A DNA stretch of 64,000 bases from Thalassococcus sp. S3 (lineage in GTDB: Bacteria; Pseudomonadota; Alphaproteobacteria; Rhodobacterales; Rhodobacteraceae), in NCBI RefSeq assembly GCF_004216475.1, contig NZ_CP022303.1, positions 3,224,001 through 3,288,000 on the forward strand. Reading direction: 5' to 3'. Below are positions 16,614 through 25,512 of the stretch, piece by piece; the first letter of the stretch is position 1, and the number at the start of each line of letters is the position of its first letter. The translations under genes and the position numbers were made by a program. Under the pieces are notes generated by a model. The model had not been told where the DNA came from and searched no databases. It saw only the letters and a program-made list of their open reading frames with translations.

Positions 16614-16946
16614 TCACTCCGCGTAAACTCCTTGGATCACATCGCCCGACGCGCCGACAAAGCGCAGCTTGTCGCCGGACCGCTCCAGCGCGTAACAGGC
16701 CCAAAGGTCAGAAGGCGGCCATGTGCTACAGTATCTGTCCCCCTCGACCCGCCAATACCCCCAGCTGTCCTCGCCCGCGCTATAAAGCGTCCGCCCCGAG
16801 GGAAGAAACTCCTGCCGCGCGCCGTTGTCGTAGATCAGCGTGCGTGCCTCCAGAGCGCTGCGCACCTCATCACCGGTCAGCGGCAGCCAGCTTTCCGCAA
16901 AAGCCATGGCCGGCATCATCATCGCAGCCAAAGCAATCCGTCGCAT
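16614..16946 (-). CDS. Small secreted protein of unknown function
   Basis: 110 residues with a signal peptide of about 17 residues (MRRIALAAMMMPAMAFA). The mature part has ALEARTLIYDNGARQEF, WGYWRVEGDRYCSTW and ACYALERSG, a pattern of short beta strands with two cysteines that resembles DUF995-like periplasmic proteins. A second protein of the same style is encoded at 40511-40909. It lies 8 bp before the DUF6314 gene and is probably co-transcribed with it; purB is divergent. A GCGGGT/ACCCGC inverted repeat lies upstream at 16977-16993. Function is unknown. Confidence 0.6.
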   Translation of the reverse strand: MRRIALAAMMMPAMAFAESWLPLTGDEVRSALEARTLIYDNGARQEFLPSGRTLYSAGEDSWGYWRVEGDRYCSTWPPSDLWACYALERSGDKLRFVGASGDVIQGVYAE

Positions 16947-17026
16947 TCAATCCTCTCGCCTTGCCGCCCGGGTGGAGCGGGTTTAAGACCCGCCCTGTCT
17001 GAAACCATAAAAAGGCGCCCCTGCCA

Positions 17027-18331
17027 ATGATCCCCCGCTATTCCCGCCCTGAAATGGTTGCGATCTGGAGCCCGGAAACGAAGTTCCGGATCTGGTACGA
17101 GATCGAGGCCCATGCCTGCGACGCGATGGCCGATCTGGGCGTGATCCCGCGCGAAAATGCAGAGGCGGTGTGGAAAGCCAAGGACGTGGAATTCGACGTG
17201 GCCCGGATCGACGAGATCGAAGCGGTGACCAAACACGACGTGATCGCATTCCTCACCCATCTGGCCGAACATGTGGGCAGCGAGGAGGCGCGCTTTGTCC
17301 ATCAGGGTATGACGAGCTCGGATGTTCTGGACACCTGTTTCAACGTTCAGCTCGTACGCGCCGCCGACATATTGATCCAGGATGTCAAAGACTTGCTCGC
17401 CGCGCTTAAACGGCGCGCATATGAGCATAAGGACACCGTGCGTATCGGACGCAGCCACGGCATCCATGCCGAACCCACCACGATGGGCCTGACCTTCGCC
17501 CGTTTTTATGCCGAGATGGACCGCAACCTGAACCGCCTTGAAAAAGCGCGCTACGAGGTCGCCACCGGCGCCATCAGCGGCGCCGTGGGCACCTTTGCCA
17601 ACATCGACCCGCGCGTCGAGGAACATGTCTGCGCCAAGCTGGGGCTGGAGCCGGAACCGATCTCGACCCAGGTCATCCCGCGGGATCGTCATGCGGCGTT
17701 TTTCGCGGCTCTGGGGGTTGTGGCCTCCTCCATCGAGAACATCGCCGTCGAGATCCGCCACACGCAGCGTACCGAAGTGTTGGAGGCAGAGGAATTCTTC
17801 TCGAAAGGCCAAAAGGGCTCAAGCGCGATGCCACACAAGCGCAACCCGGTGCTGACCGAGAACCTGACGGGCCTCGCCCGCCTTGTCCGCATGGCCGTTG
17901 TTCCGGCGATGGAGAACGTAGCGCTCTGGCACGAGCGCGATATCTCGCATTCCTCGGTGGAGCGGAATATCGGACCCGACGCCACCGTGACCCTCGACTT
18001 CGCGCTGGCGCGGCTGACCAGCGTGATCGACAAGCTGGTCGTCTATCCTGAAAATATGCTGGCCAACATGAACAAGTTTCGCGGGCTGGTGATGAGCCAA
18101 CGGGTCTTGCTGGCCCTGACCCAAGCCGGGGTTAGCCGGGAAGATGCCTATAAACTGGTTCAACGCAACGCGATGAAGGTCTGGGAAGAAGGCAAGGACT
18201 TCAAAACGGAGCTTCTGGGCGACGCCGATGTGACCGCGGCGCTGAGCACCGAAGAGATCGAGGAGAAATTCGATCTTGGCTATCACACCAAACACGTGGA
18301 CACAATTTTCGCCAGAGTTTTCAAAGACTAG
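17027..18331 (+). CDS. purB: Adenylosuccinate lyase
   Basis: 434 residues, cytoplasmic homotetramer of the fumarase/aspartase superfamily. It cleaves SAICAR to AICAR and adenylosuccinate to AMP in purine synthesis. The signature [17 protein letters not shown] lies near residue 263, and the general-acid histidine segment is [14 protein letters not shown] near 140. The opening [20 protein letters not shown] is typical of PurB. AAAGGCG precedes the ATG. Two other purine genes, purD and purA, lie elsewhere in the window and not beside it. Confidence 0.96.
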   Translation: MIPRYSRPEMVAIWSPETKFRIWYEIEAHACDAMADLGVIPRENAEAVWKAKDVEFDVARIDEIEAVTKHDVIAFLTHLAEHVGSEEARFVHQGMTSSDVLDTCFNVQLVRAADILIQDVKDLLAALKRRAYEHKDTVRIGRSHGIHAEPTTMGLTFARFYAEMDRNLNRLEKARYEVATGAISGAVGTFANIDPRVEEHVCAKLGLEPEPISTQVIPRDRHAAFFAALGVVASSIENIAVEIRHTQRTEVLEAEEFFSKGQKGSSAMPHKRNPVLTENLTGLARLVRMAVVPAMENVALWHERDISHSSVERNIGPDATVTLDFALARLTSVIDKLVVYPENMLANMNKFRGLVMSQRVLLALTQAGVSREDAYKLVQRNAMKVWEEGKDFKTELLGDADVTAALSTEEIEEKFDLGYHTKHVDTIFARVFKD

Positions 18332-18738
18332 GGCGGCATTCTCAAGCCAGCTCCGAGCTATGCCGTCGAACGGCATGGTTCGGATGCAAACAGTCCAACC
18401 GCGCCTTGCGGCCAGCTGCCTGGCCTCGCTTTTGCGGTGGGCGGTGCCTCGGTTTCGAAAACCACAAAAAGCACCGGGGCCTGCAAGACGATACCGATGC
18501 GGGTGTGTGACCCCGCCGGGCAACCCGCTGGATGCGGATAGAGACTGCGGCACGTGAAAGGGCTCAGCTGTGTCTCTGGTCACGACGGCGCTTCGGAGAA
18601 CCCGTCCGGCTGCCGCGAACAGGCGCTTTCCAGCACCGTTGATACCCGCGTGACCTATCATGGCTGAATTGAGGGTTTCTTTACGTCTGCCCGTGTAACT
18701 TCGACAAGCAAAAGCTTGGCAAGAGGGAGCGCAGGCAA
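18332..18738. other. Intergenic region with no recognised gene
   Basis: 407 bp between purB and fliG. Frames on both strands lack similarity and plausible starts. The end of it (around 18725) holds GAGGGAG as a probable ribosome binding site for the GTG start of fliG. A short inverted repeat centred near GGTTTCGAAAACC is visible but unexplained. Confidence 0.4.
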
Positions 18739-19827
18739 GTGACGACACTCACGCCCGTTTCGAAGATACAGATCGCCAAAGTTCCGGCGGAGACGCAAGA
18801 GGCAGCAAAGCTTGTCCCCAGAAAGCTTGGGCGCAGGGCAAAGGCCGCCGTGGTTGTCCGACTTCTCCTGAACGAGGGGGCAGACATCCCGCTTGAAGCT
18901 TTGCCGGACGATCTGCAGGCACATCTGACGGAACAGATGGGTGCGATGGGCCTTGTGGATCGCGCAACACTTGCGTCGGTGATCGAAGAGTTTTCCGATG
19001 AGCTTGCTAGTGTTGGCCTGTCTTTTCCAAAAGGACTGGCGGGCGCCCTCAGTGCCCTTGACGGCAAGCTCAGCCCCCAGACAGCCGCGCGCCTCCGAAA
19101 GGAAGCGGGGGTGCGGCAATCGGGTGATCCCTGGGCGCGTATCCGGAGCGCCGACCTGGATGACTTGCTGGAAATCGTCGAAGCCGAAAGTACCGAGATT
19201 GCCGCCGTGATGCTGTCAAAGCTCGACGTCGGCAAGGCGGCGGAGTTGCTGGGCCGCCTGCCGGGCCCGAAGGCACGCCGCATCACCTACGCCGTCTCCC
19301 AGACCGAAGAGGTCACGCCGGAGGCTGTGGACAGGATCGGATTGTCTCTGGCAAGTCAACTGGATATGCGTCCGATCCTCGCGTTCGAGGATGGTCCCGT
19401 GCAGCGGGTGGGTGCAATCCTCAATTGCTCTGCCGCCGCCACGCGCGACGATGTGCTGGACGGGCTGGACGAAACCGACAGTAGCTTTGCAGATGCCGTC
19501 CGAAAGGCGATTTTCACGTTTGCCCATATCCCGCACCGTGTTCTGACACGCGATGTGCCTCGCGTCGTACGCGACATCGATCAGGCGGTTCTGGTCACCG
19601 CTCTCGCCGGATCGACGGAAGAGGAGGACAAGGCCGCTGCCGACTTCGTGCTCAGCAATATGTCGTCGCGCTTGGCCGAAAGCCTGCGCGAAGAGATGGC
19701 AGAACGAGGCAAGGTGAAACTCAAGGACGCCGATGCCGCCCGCACCGCGATTGTCGCCGCGATCCGGACGCTGGAGACAGCCGGCGACCTCACGCTAATC
19801 GTTCCCGAAGACGATGACGAGGCGTGA
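18739..19827 (+). CDS. fliG: FliG-type flagellar motor switch protein
   Basis: 362 residues. The C-terminal third has the FliG C-domain pattern: VRKAIFTFAHIPHRVLTRDVPRVVRDID (in place of the usual FEDI...VLREVD) and FVLSNMSSRLAESLREEMAERGKVKLKDADAARTAI (in place of the usual NMSKRAAE...). The middle, LEIVEAESTEIAAVMLSKLDVGKAAELLGRLP, matches the middle domain. FliG couples the stator to rotation of the C ring. The N-terminus differs from textbook FliG. No other flagellar gene is in the window, so this copy is isolated. The GTG start at 18739 has GAGGGAG upstream. It could be a divergent paralogue rather than the main motor FliG. Confidence 0.75.
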   Translation: MTTLTPVSKIQIAKVPAETQEAAKLVPRKLGRRAKAAVVVRLLLNEGADIPLEALPDDLQAHLTEQMGAMGLVDRATLASVIEEFSDELASVGLSFPKGLAGALSALDGKLSPQTAARLRKEAGVRQSGDPWARIRSADLDDLLEIVEAESTEIAAVMLSKLDVGKAAELLGRLPGPKARRITYAVSQTEEVTPEAVDRIGLSLASQLDMRPILAFEDGPVQRVGAILNCSAAATRDDVLDGLDETDSSFADAVRKAIFTFAHIPHRVLTRDVPRVVRDIDQAVLVTALAGSTEEEDKAAADFVLSNMSSRLAESLREEMAERGKVKLKDADAARTAIVAAIRTLETAGDLTLIVPEDDDEA

Positions 19828-19944
19828 TCCTGACTGAGACAAGCGCCTGACGGATTGCGAAAAGCCAAGTCTTCAGCCTGCTCCCGACCGGTGATCTACC
19901 CCGCGAAAAACCCCACACAGGCCGATTGCAAACCGGGGGCGGCA

Positions 19945-22005
19945 CTAGCCCTCAATCCGGCTTAGATCGGCCACACTGCTGCAGGTTGACCGGATGCGGT
20001 GTAGAAGGTTCAGGCGGTTGCGTCGCAGGGTTTCGTTCTCGGAATTGACCTGAACGTCGGTGAAGAACGCGTCGATCGGCGCGCGCAAATCCGCCATCGC
20101 CGCCATCGCCGCCGGAAAATCCTGCGCAGTCATGGCCGGCGCGATGCGCGCCTCGACATCGTCAAGCGCCGCGAAGAGCGTCTTCTCCGATGCGGTTTCG
20201 GCAAATTTCGGATCGGGACCAAAAGAGTATTCGACCCCATCCCGGTCTTCCGCCTGGGTCAGAATATTGTTCGCGCGTCGGAAGCCTTGGATCAGGTTCT
20301 CCCCGTCCTCCGTCTCCAGCACCGCCTGCAGCGCTTTCGCCCGCTTTGTGAGCAACGAAATATCGTCGTTCCCGGGCATCGACAGGCAGGCATCGATAAT
20401 GTCGTGCCGAATGCTCTGATCACGGAGGACCACCTTCAGGCGGTCGTGAATGAAGGCCATCAAATCATCCGCATCGGCCCTCTCGTCCGCCTGGGTGATC
20501 AAGCCGTGCAGCGACAGCGACAGATCGTTGACCAGGATAAGCCTGATCACGCCCAGTGCGGCGCGGCGCAGGGCAAAGGGGTCCTTTGATCCTGTCGGCT
20601 TCTCCTCAATCGCCCAGAAACCGGCAAGCATGTCAAGCTTATCGGCCAGAGCGACCGAAACCGACACCGGGCCTGTCGGCACGTCATCGGTGGGTCCCAG
20701 TGGCGAGTAATGCTCGGCGCAGGCCTCTGGCACACCATCGTTGTGTCCTGCAGCTTCGGCATAATAACGCCCCATAAGCCCTTGTAATTCAGGGAATTCA
20801 TAGACCATTTCCGAGGCAAGATCCGCCTTCGCGATCCGCGCCGCTTCGCCCGCCAGATCGGGCTTTGCGCCAACCTGAGGTGCGAGCATCCTGGCCAGCG
20901 CTTCGATACGGTCGATCCGGTCTGCCTGGCTTCCCAGCTTATTGTGGAACGTCACATCCGCAAGGGGTCGCGCCATGCCTTCAAGCCCAACTTGATGAAC
21001 AACGCGTAAGTCATTCTCCCAGAAGAATTTTGCATCCGCCAAACGAGCGCCAAGCACCTTCTGGTTCCCGGCCAGGATGGTGGCGCCATTGTCTTCGGTT
21101 TCCCGGTTGGCAACGGTAATGAACTTTTCGATACGGCCCGTCTTTGGGTTGCGCACGGAAAAGAACTTCTGATGCTCTCTCATAGAGGTTTGCAGCACCT
21201 CCGGCGGGAGATCGAGGAACTCGTCCGCGATATCCCCCATCAGCACCACAGGCCATTCTACAAGGCCGGAAACTTCTGCGAGCAAATTGCGATCCTCGAC
21301 CACCTCCAGTCCAGCCGCAAAGGCAAGATTGGTGGCATCCGCCCAAATGTGGCGACTGCGCTCCTCCGGGTTCAGGACAACAAAGGCCTGCTTCAGCTTC
21401 GCCTCGTAATCCTCGAAGGACGATACCGACATCCGTCCCGGCGCCATAAACCGGTGACCCTCTGTCGTATCGCCAGATACGATCCCGTCCACGTCGACCG
21501 GCACGATCTCCGAGCCGTCCTCCGCGCTGAGAAGGCACAGGATGGATTGCAGCGGCCTGACCCAACGCAGGCTGCCCGTTCCCCATCGCATCGATTTCGG
21601 CCACGGAAAGGTTCTGATCACGTTCTCAAGCACTTCGCCCACGATCTCGGTCGCGGGGCGGCCGGGCTTTTCGATCACCGCAAACAGCACATCGCCTTTC
21701 GGTGTCGCGCGGGTCTCGACCTGATCGCGCGACAGGCCCGTACCCCGCAAAAAACCCTCAATCGCCTTGTCCGGTGCATCCGCGCGGGGGCCCTTGCGCT
21801 CCTCTCGCGTTGTGGGACTGGCCGCCAAAAGACCTTCGACCGTCAGGCAGAGCCGGCGCGGGGTCGCGAAGGCCGCAGCCGACGCATAGGTCAGACCCGC
21901 CTCGACCAGCCCGTTGGTCACGTGCTTTTTCAGATCTTCGGAGGCGCGCATCTGCATACGTGCGGGGATTTCCTCGGAAAAGAGTTCGATCAGCAGGTCG
22001 GGCAT
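19945..22005 (-). CDS. glyS: Glycine--tRNA ligase beta subunit
   Basis: 686 residues, close to the usual length. The start MPDLLIELFSEEIPARMQ and the FPWPKSMRWG segment are characteristic. The beta subunit pairs with alpha in the bacterial alpha2beta2 enzyme that charges tRNA-Gly and contributes tRNA-binding regions. It follows the DUF6446 gene by 93 bp in the order glyQ, DUF6446, glyS on the minus strand, a usual roseobacter arrangement. The stop is 117 bp from the convergent fliG stop. Confidence 0.95.
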   Translation of the reverse strand: MPDLLIELFSEEIPARMQMRASEDLKKHVTNGLVEAGLTYASAAAFATPRRLCLTVEGLLAASPTTREERKGPRADAPDKAIEGFLRGTGLSRDQVETRATPKGDVLFAVIEKPGRPATEIVGEVLENVIRTFPWPKSMRWGTGSLRWVRPLQSILCLLSAEDGSEIVPVDVDGIVSGDTTEGHRFMAPGRMSVSSFEDYEAKLKQAFVVLNPEERSRHIWADATNLAFAAGLEVVEDRNLLAEVSGLVEWPVVLMGDIADEFLDLPPEVLQTSMREHQKFFSVRNPKTGRIEKFITVANRETEDNGATILAGNQKVLGARLADAKFFWENDLRVVHQVGLEGMARPLADVTFHNKLGSQADRIDRIEALARMLAPQVGAKPDLAGEAARIAKADLASEMVYEFPELQGLMGRYYAEAAGHNDGVPEACAEHYSPLGPTDDVPTGPVSVSVALADKLDMLAGFWAIEEKPTGSKDPFALRRAALGVIRLILVNDLSLSLHGLITQADERADADDLMAFIHDRLKVVLRDQSIRHDIIDACLSMPGNDDISLLTKRAKALQAVLETEDGENLIQGFRRANNILTQAEDRDGVEYSFGPDPKFAETASEKTLFAALDDVEARIAPAMTAQDFPAAMAAMADLRAPIDAFFTDVQVNSENETLRRNRLNLLHRIRSTCSSVADLSRIEG

Positions 22006-22098
22006 TTGCGGTCCTTCAGAAAGTCAATCGCACCTGATATCGGCGCCCGCAGCCGCAACGCAGGTCGCGGGATGCCTTTGACATGAAACATGAATGCG

Positions 22099-22629
22099 TC
22101 ATTGGGAGGTGTCCGGTCGCGGCGGGCAATCCTCGCCCACGACGGTGCCGTCATAGGCTTTTTCGCCACAATCGTTAAGCTCGTGCCAGACATAGCCGCG
22201 CCCGTCATCGGTGATGGCAACAATCCGGTCCACCCCATACCGCACGTTCTTTTCCCCCAAAAAGGCAAGGGCCGTCCCGGCATCAAGCTCTGCGGCGATG
22301 CTTTCGGCCTCGAAGCAGTCAAACCATCCCGGGGCATTGCGCGGCGTGACATCATCGAGGCCGACATAGGTTTCGGACAACATCGCGTGGCTGGCGGTGG
22401 TGGTAAAGCACGCCCGATAGCGGATCGGCGAGCTGTCGGCGTCAATGGCCTCGAAGCTGTCGTAAATGATCGGCTCGGGCTGGCCCGATACGACGGAGAC
22501 GAGCTGGACGTCAGGACCGTCGGTCTCGGCAACCTCGTCATAGAAGCCATAGACCTGCAGATAGTAGAGGCTCGCACCCGCGATCAGGCCAGACAGGATC
22601 AGAACAATGCCCACGATCTTACCGCTCAT
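22099..22629 (-). CDS. DUF6446 family membrane-anchored protein
   Basis: 176 residues. An N-terminal transmembrane or uncleaved signal segment ([20 protein letters not shown]) is followed by a periplasmic domain with conserved patches [22 protein letters not shown] and [15 protein letters not shown], plus paired cysteines. It overlaps the end of glyQ by 4 bp (ATGA) and precedes glyS, so it is translated within the glycyl-tRNA synthetase operon. This position between glyQ and glyS is characteristic of alphaproteobacteria. Function is unknown. Confidence 0.72.
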   Translation of the reverse strand: MSGKIVGIVLILSGLIAGASLYYLQVYGFYDEVAETDGPDVQLVSVVSGQPEPIIYDSFEAIDADSSPIRYRACFTTTASHAMLSETYVGLDDVTPRNAPGWFDCFEAESIAAELDAGTALAFLGEKNVRYGVDRIVAITDDGRGYVWHELNDCGEKAYDGTVVGEDCPPRPDTSQ

Positions 22630-23555
22630 CCCGCGAAACCGCCCGCGCGCGTCTGGACAAATGCGTCAGCACATTTCTTGGCCAAAGCACGCACACGACC
22701 GATATAGGCCTGACGTTCCGTGACGGAGATCACGCCCCTCGCGTCGAGCAGGTTGAAAATGTGAGAGGCCTTTATGCACTGGTCATAGGCCGGATGAGCC
22801 ATGATGATGCGTTTCTGGGTCTTTTCATCATCTGGCGCGCGTTCGAGAATCGCGGCGCATTCCGCCTCGGCCTCTTCGAAGTGGCGCAACAGAACTTCGG
22901 TATTGGCAACATCGAAATTCCAGCGCGCATATTCTTCTTCGGTCTGCTTGAACACATCGCCATATGTCAGCGCAATCGGGCTTTGCGGGTCATTAAAGGG
23001 CATGTCCATCACGTGGTCGACGCCCAGCACATACATGGCCAGCCGTTCAAGACCATAGGTTAACTCACCGGAGACGGGATGGCAGTCATGTCCGCCAACC
23101 TGCTGAAAGTAGGTGAACTGCGACACTTCCATGCCATCACACCAGACCTCCCAGCCCAGCCCCCAAGCTCCCAGGGTCGGGCTTTCCCAGTCATCTTCCA
23201 CAAAACGGATGTCATGAAGGTCCATCTCGATCCCGATGGCCTCAAGCGAGCCGAGATAGAGGTCCTGCAGATCGGGTGGTGATGGTTTGATAAGCACCTG
23301 ATATTGATAATAGTGCTGCAGCCGGTTGGGGTTTTCCCCATAGCGCCCGTCGGTCGGGCGCCGTGAAGGTTGCACATAGGCAGCCGCCCAGGGCGCTGAC
23401 CCCAGAGAGCGCAGGGTCGTTGCCGGATGGAACGTCCCGGCCCCAACCTCCATGTCGTAAGGTTGAAGCACGGCGCATCCTTTCGACCCCCAATAGCTTT
23501 GCAGTCGAAGGAGTATCTCTTGAAAAGAGCGGGGGGCCGCGATGGCTTCTGGCAT
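22626..23555 (-). CDS. glyQ: Glycine--tRNA ligase alpha subunit
   Basis: 309 residues from the ATG at 23555. It has [37 protein letters not shown], the class II aminoacyl-tRNA synthetase motifs of GlyQ including [27 protein letters not shown], and the ending [11 protein letters not shown]. The alpha subunit holds the catalytic site that activates glycine. An upstream start at 23627 would add 24 residues with no family match. The 4-bp overlap with DUF6446 indicates a coupled operon. Confidence 0.95.
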   Translation of the reverse strand: MPEAIAAPRSFQEILLRLQSYWGSKGCAVLQPYDMEVGAGTFHPATTLRSLGSAPWAAAYVQPSRRPTDGRYGENPNRLQHYYQYQVLIKPSPPDLQDLYLGSLEAIGIEMDLHDIRFVEDDWESPTLGAWGLGWEVWCDGMEVSQFTYFQQVGGHDCHPVSGELTYGLERLAMYVLGVDHVMDMPFNDPQSPIALTYGDVFKQTEEEYARWNFDVANTEVLLRHFEEAEAECAAILERAPDDEKTQKRIIMAHPAYDQCIKASHIFNLLDARGVISVTERQAYIGRVRALAKKCADAFVQTRAGGFAG

Positions 23556-23729
23556 GCTGTCAAGACCTCGTCTTCGCGCCGGGATCGAACGCGCCCCTGT
23601 CCTATGCAAGCCGCAGCGCAGCGTCAACGCAGGGTTGCGGTAAATGCCACGTGAAAGGGCATGGTATTTGATTGTTTTTCATGGTTTTGTGGCGCGAACG
23701 ACAGAACAGGGTAGTAGGTGCTTTAGATC

Positions 23730-25502
23730 ATGAGGTCTTTGTTGGCCGCGCTGGCCATCGCGATTTGGGGGCTCGCGCAGACTGTAAACGCGCAGCAACA
23801 AGATGTTGTCTGGGTGCAAATCGAGGCACAACCCAGTCTGACGGCGGCACAGGATCGTGCGCGGGTCTATGCCGCACGTCTGCCTGATGTGAACGGATTT
23901 GCGCTGGGCGGAGGCTGGTACGGCATCGTGCTTGGCCCCTATCTGAGAAGCGATGCGCAACGCGTGCTTCAGGTCTATCGGCGCGAGGGGCAAATCCCCC
24001 GCGACAGTTTCATCGCGCAATCGGCCGCGCTCCGGCAGCAATTCTGGCCTGTGGGTGCGAACGTGTTGAACCGCGGCGTGGTCACACCGCCCGCGCCCGC
24101 AATCCCGGACCCAGAGCAACCGCAGGCCGGGATCCCGCCGGAAACACCGGATCAGGCGCCCACGGCCGATCTTCAGCTGATCGACGAAACACCGACAGAA
24201 GCCAGACGAAGCGAAGCCCGCCTCACGGGTCAAGAGCGGCGAGAGTTGCAGATTGCCCTGCAATGGGCGGGTTTTTATCGCTCAACCATCGATGGCGCAT
24301 TTGGACGCGGCACCCGATCCTCGATGGCGGCGTGGCAGGATGCGAACGGATACGAGGTCACCGGCATCCTGACGACACTGCAACGGCAGGCTCTGCTGGA
24401 TCAGTACAATGCGCCCCTGATCAGTGTCGGGATGGAGGTCGTTCGGGATACGCGCGCGGGGATCGAGGTGCAAATCCCCAAGAACGAGGTCGCGTTTGAT
24501 CGCTACGAGACACCATTTGCCCAGTACAATGCCAGCGGCGATCTGGGAGCACGGGTCCTTCTCATCAGTCAGCCGGGCGATCAGGCAACGCTTTTCGGCC
24601 TTTACGATATCATGCAAACGCTTGAAATCGTGCCGCTGGACGGACCGCGCGAACGACGGAACGCCAGTTTCACCCTCACCGGTCAGAACAGCAAAATCAT
24701 CTCTCACACCGAGGCCGGTCTTGATGATGGCGAGATCAAGGGATTTACCCTGATCTGGCCGGTCGGAGACGAGGAGCGGCGCACGCGCGTGCTCGCGGCG
24801 ATGCGGGACAGTTTTGCGCGTCTTCCCGGTGTGCTTGACCCGACGCTGGGCGCGGACGATGTGCAAAGCGTCGATCTCGTCTCGGGCCTGCAGGTGCGTA
24901 AACCCCGTATTTCCAGGTCCGGCTTCTACATCGACCGGTCCGGGACCGTGGTGACAACGTCGGAGGCCGTTGAAAGCTGTGGGCGCATCACGCTTGATGA
25001 GGAATATGAGGCGCGGCTTTTGACGTCGGATGGAGGTCTTGGCGTCGCGGTCCTGCGCCCCGCCGAACCCCTCGCCCCCATTTCGATTGCCGAATTCAGC
25101 GCAACGCCGCCGCGTCTGCAGTCGGATGTCGCCGTATCGGGCTATTCGTTTGAGGGGGTTCTTGGCGCACCCACGCTGACCTATGGCACCTTGGCGGACG
25201 TCAAAGGTCTGCGCGGCGAGACCGAGTTGAAGCGCCTGGCCCTCGCCCCCCTGCCCGGCGATGCGGGCGGCCCGGTTTTCGATGCGGGCGGGTCGGTCAT
25301 GGGCATGCTGCTTCCCAAGTCACAGCGCGAACGGCAATTGCCGGGCGATGTCAGCTTTGTCGCGGGCGCCAGGGCGATCCAGAACGTGCTGGAAGACGCC
25401 GGCGTGCGCGCGCAAAGCGCTGCAAGCCAGGGACAGATCGCGCCGCAGGATCTGGCGCGCAAGGCCACAGGCATGACCGTTCTGGTAAGCTGCTGGGACT
25501 GA
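23730..25502 (+). CDS. Trypsin-like protein with SPOR-like and peptidoglycan-binding regions; catalytic triad apparently lost
   Basis: 590 residues. A signal peptide (residues 1-22) is followed by a SPOR-like region at about 25-105 (WVQIEAQPSLTAAQDRARVY, GWYGIVLGPY), a Pro-rich linker, a peptidoglycan-binding_1 domain at 166-225 (LQIALQWAGFYRSTIDGAFGRGTRSSM), and a C-terminal chymotrypsin-fold domain from about 395. The serine motif is GDAGGP (510-515) with Ala512 in place of Ser. The histidine motif reads VVTTSEAV with Glu412 in place of His, and the aspartate position near GLGVAVL lacks Asp. So the domain seems to be a non-catalytic scaffold, perhaps for binding at the cell wall. Alignment against active relatives is needed to be sure of the aspartate. 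Confidence 0.75.
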   Translation: MRSLLAALAIAIWGLAQTVNAQQQDVVWVQIEAQPSLTAAQDRARVYAARLPDVNGFALGGGWYGIVLGPYLRSDAQRVLQVYRREGQIPRDSFIAQSAALRQQFWPVGANVLNRGVVTPPAPAIPDPEQPQAGIPPETPDQAPTADLQLIDETPTEARRSEARLTGQERRELQIALQWAGFYRSTIDGAFGRGTRSSMAAWQDANGYEVTGILTTLQRQALLDQYNAPLISVGMEVVRDTRAGIEVQIPKNEVAFDRYETPFAQYNASGDLGARVLLISQPGDQATLFGLYDIMQTLEIVPLDGPRERRNASFTLTGQNSKIISHTEAGLDDGEIKGFTLIWPVGDEERRTRVLAAMRDSFARLPGVLDPTLGADDVQSVDLVSGLQVRKPRISRSGFYIDRSGTVVTTSEAVESCGRITLDEEYEARLLTSDGGLGVAVLRPAEPLAPISIAEFSATPPRLQSDVAVSGYSFEGVLGAPTLTYGTLADVKGLRGETELKRLALAPLPGDAGGPVFDAGGSVMGMLLPKSQRERQLPGDVSFVAGARAIQNVLEDAGVRAQSAASQGQIAPQDLARKATGMTVLVSCWD

Positions 25503-25512
25503 GGCGCGCGCC

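Noticed and set aside
16919..17812. A 297-codon minus-strand frame
   Set aside because: Antisense of purB; no motif.
18332..18738. A possible small RNA or tRNA in the 407-bp gap
   Set aside because: I found no T-arm, anticodon arm or other tRNA features and no known RNA motif.
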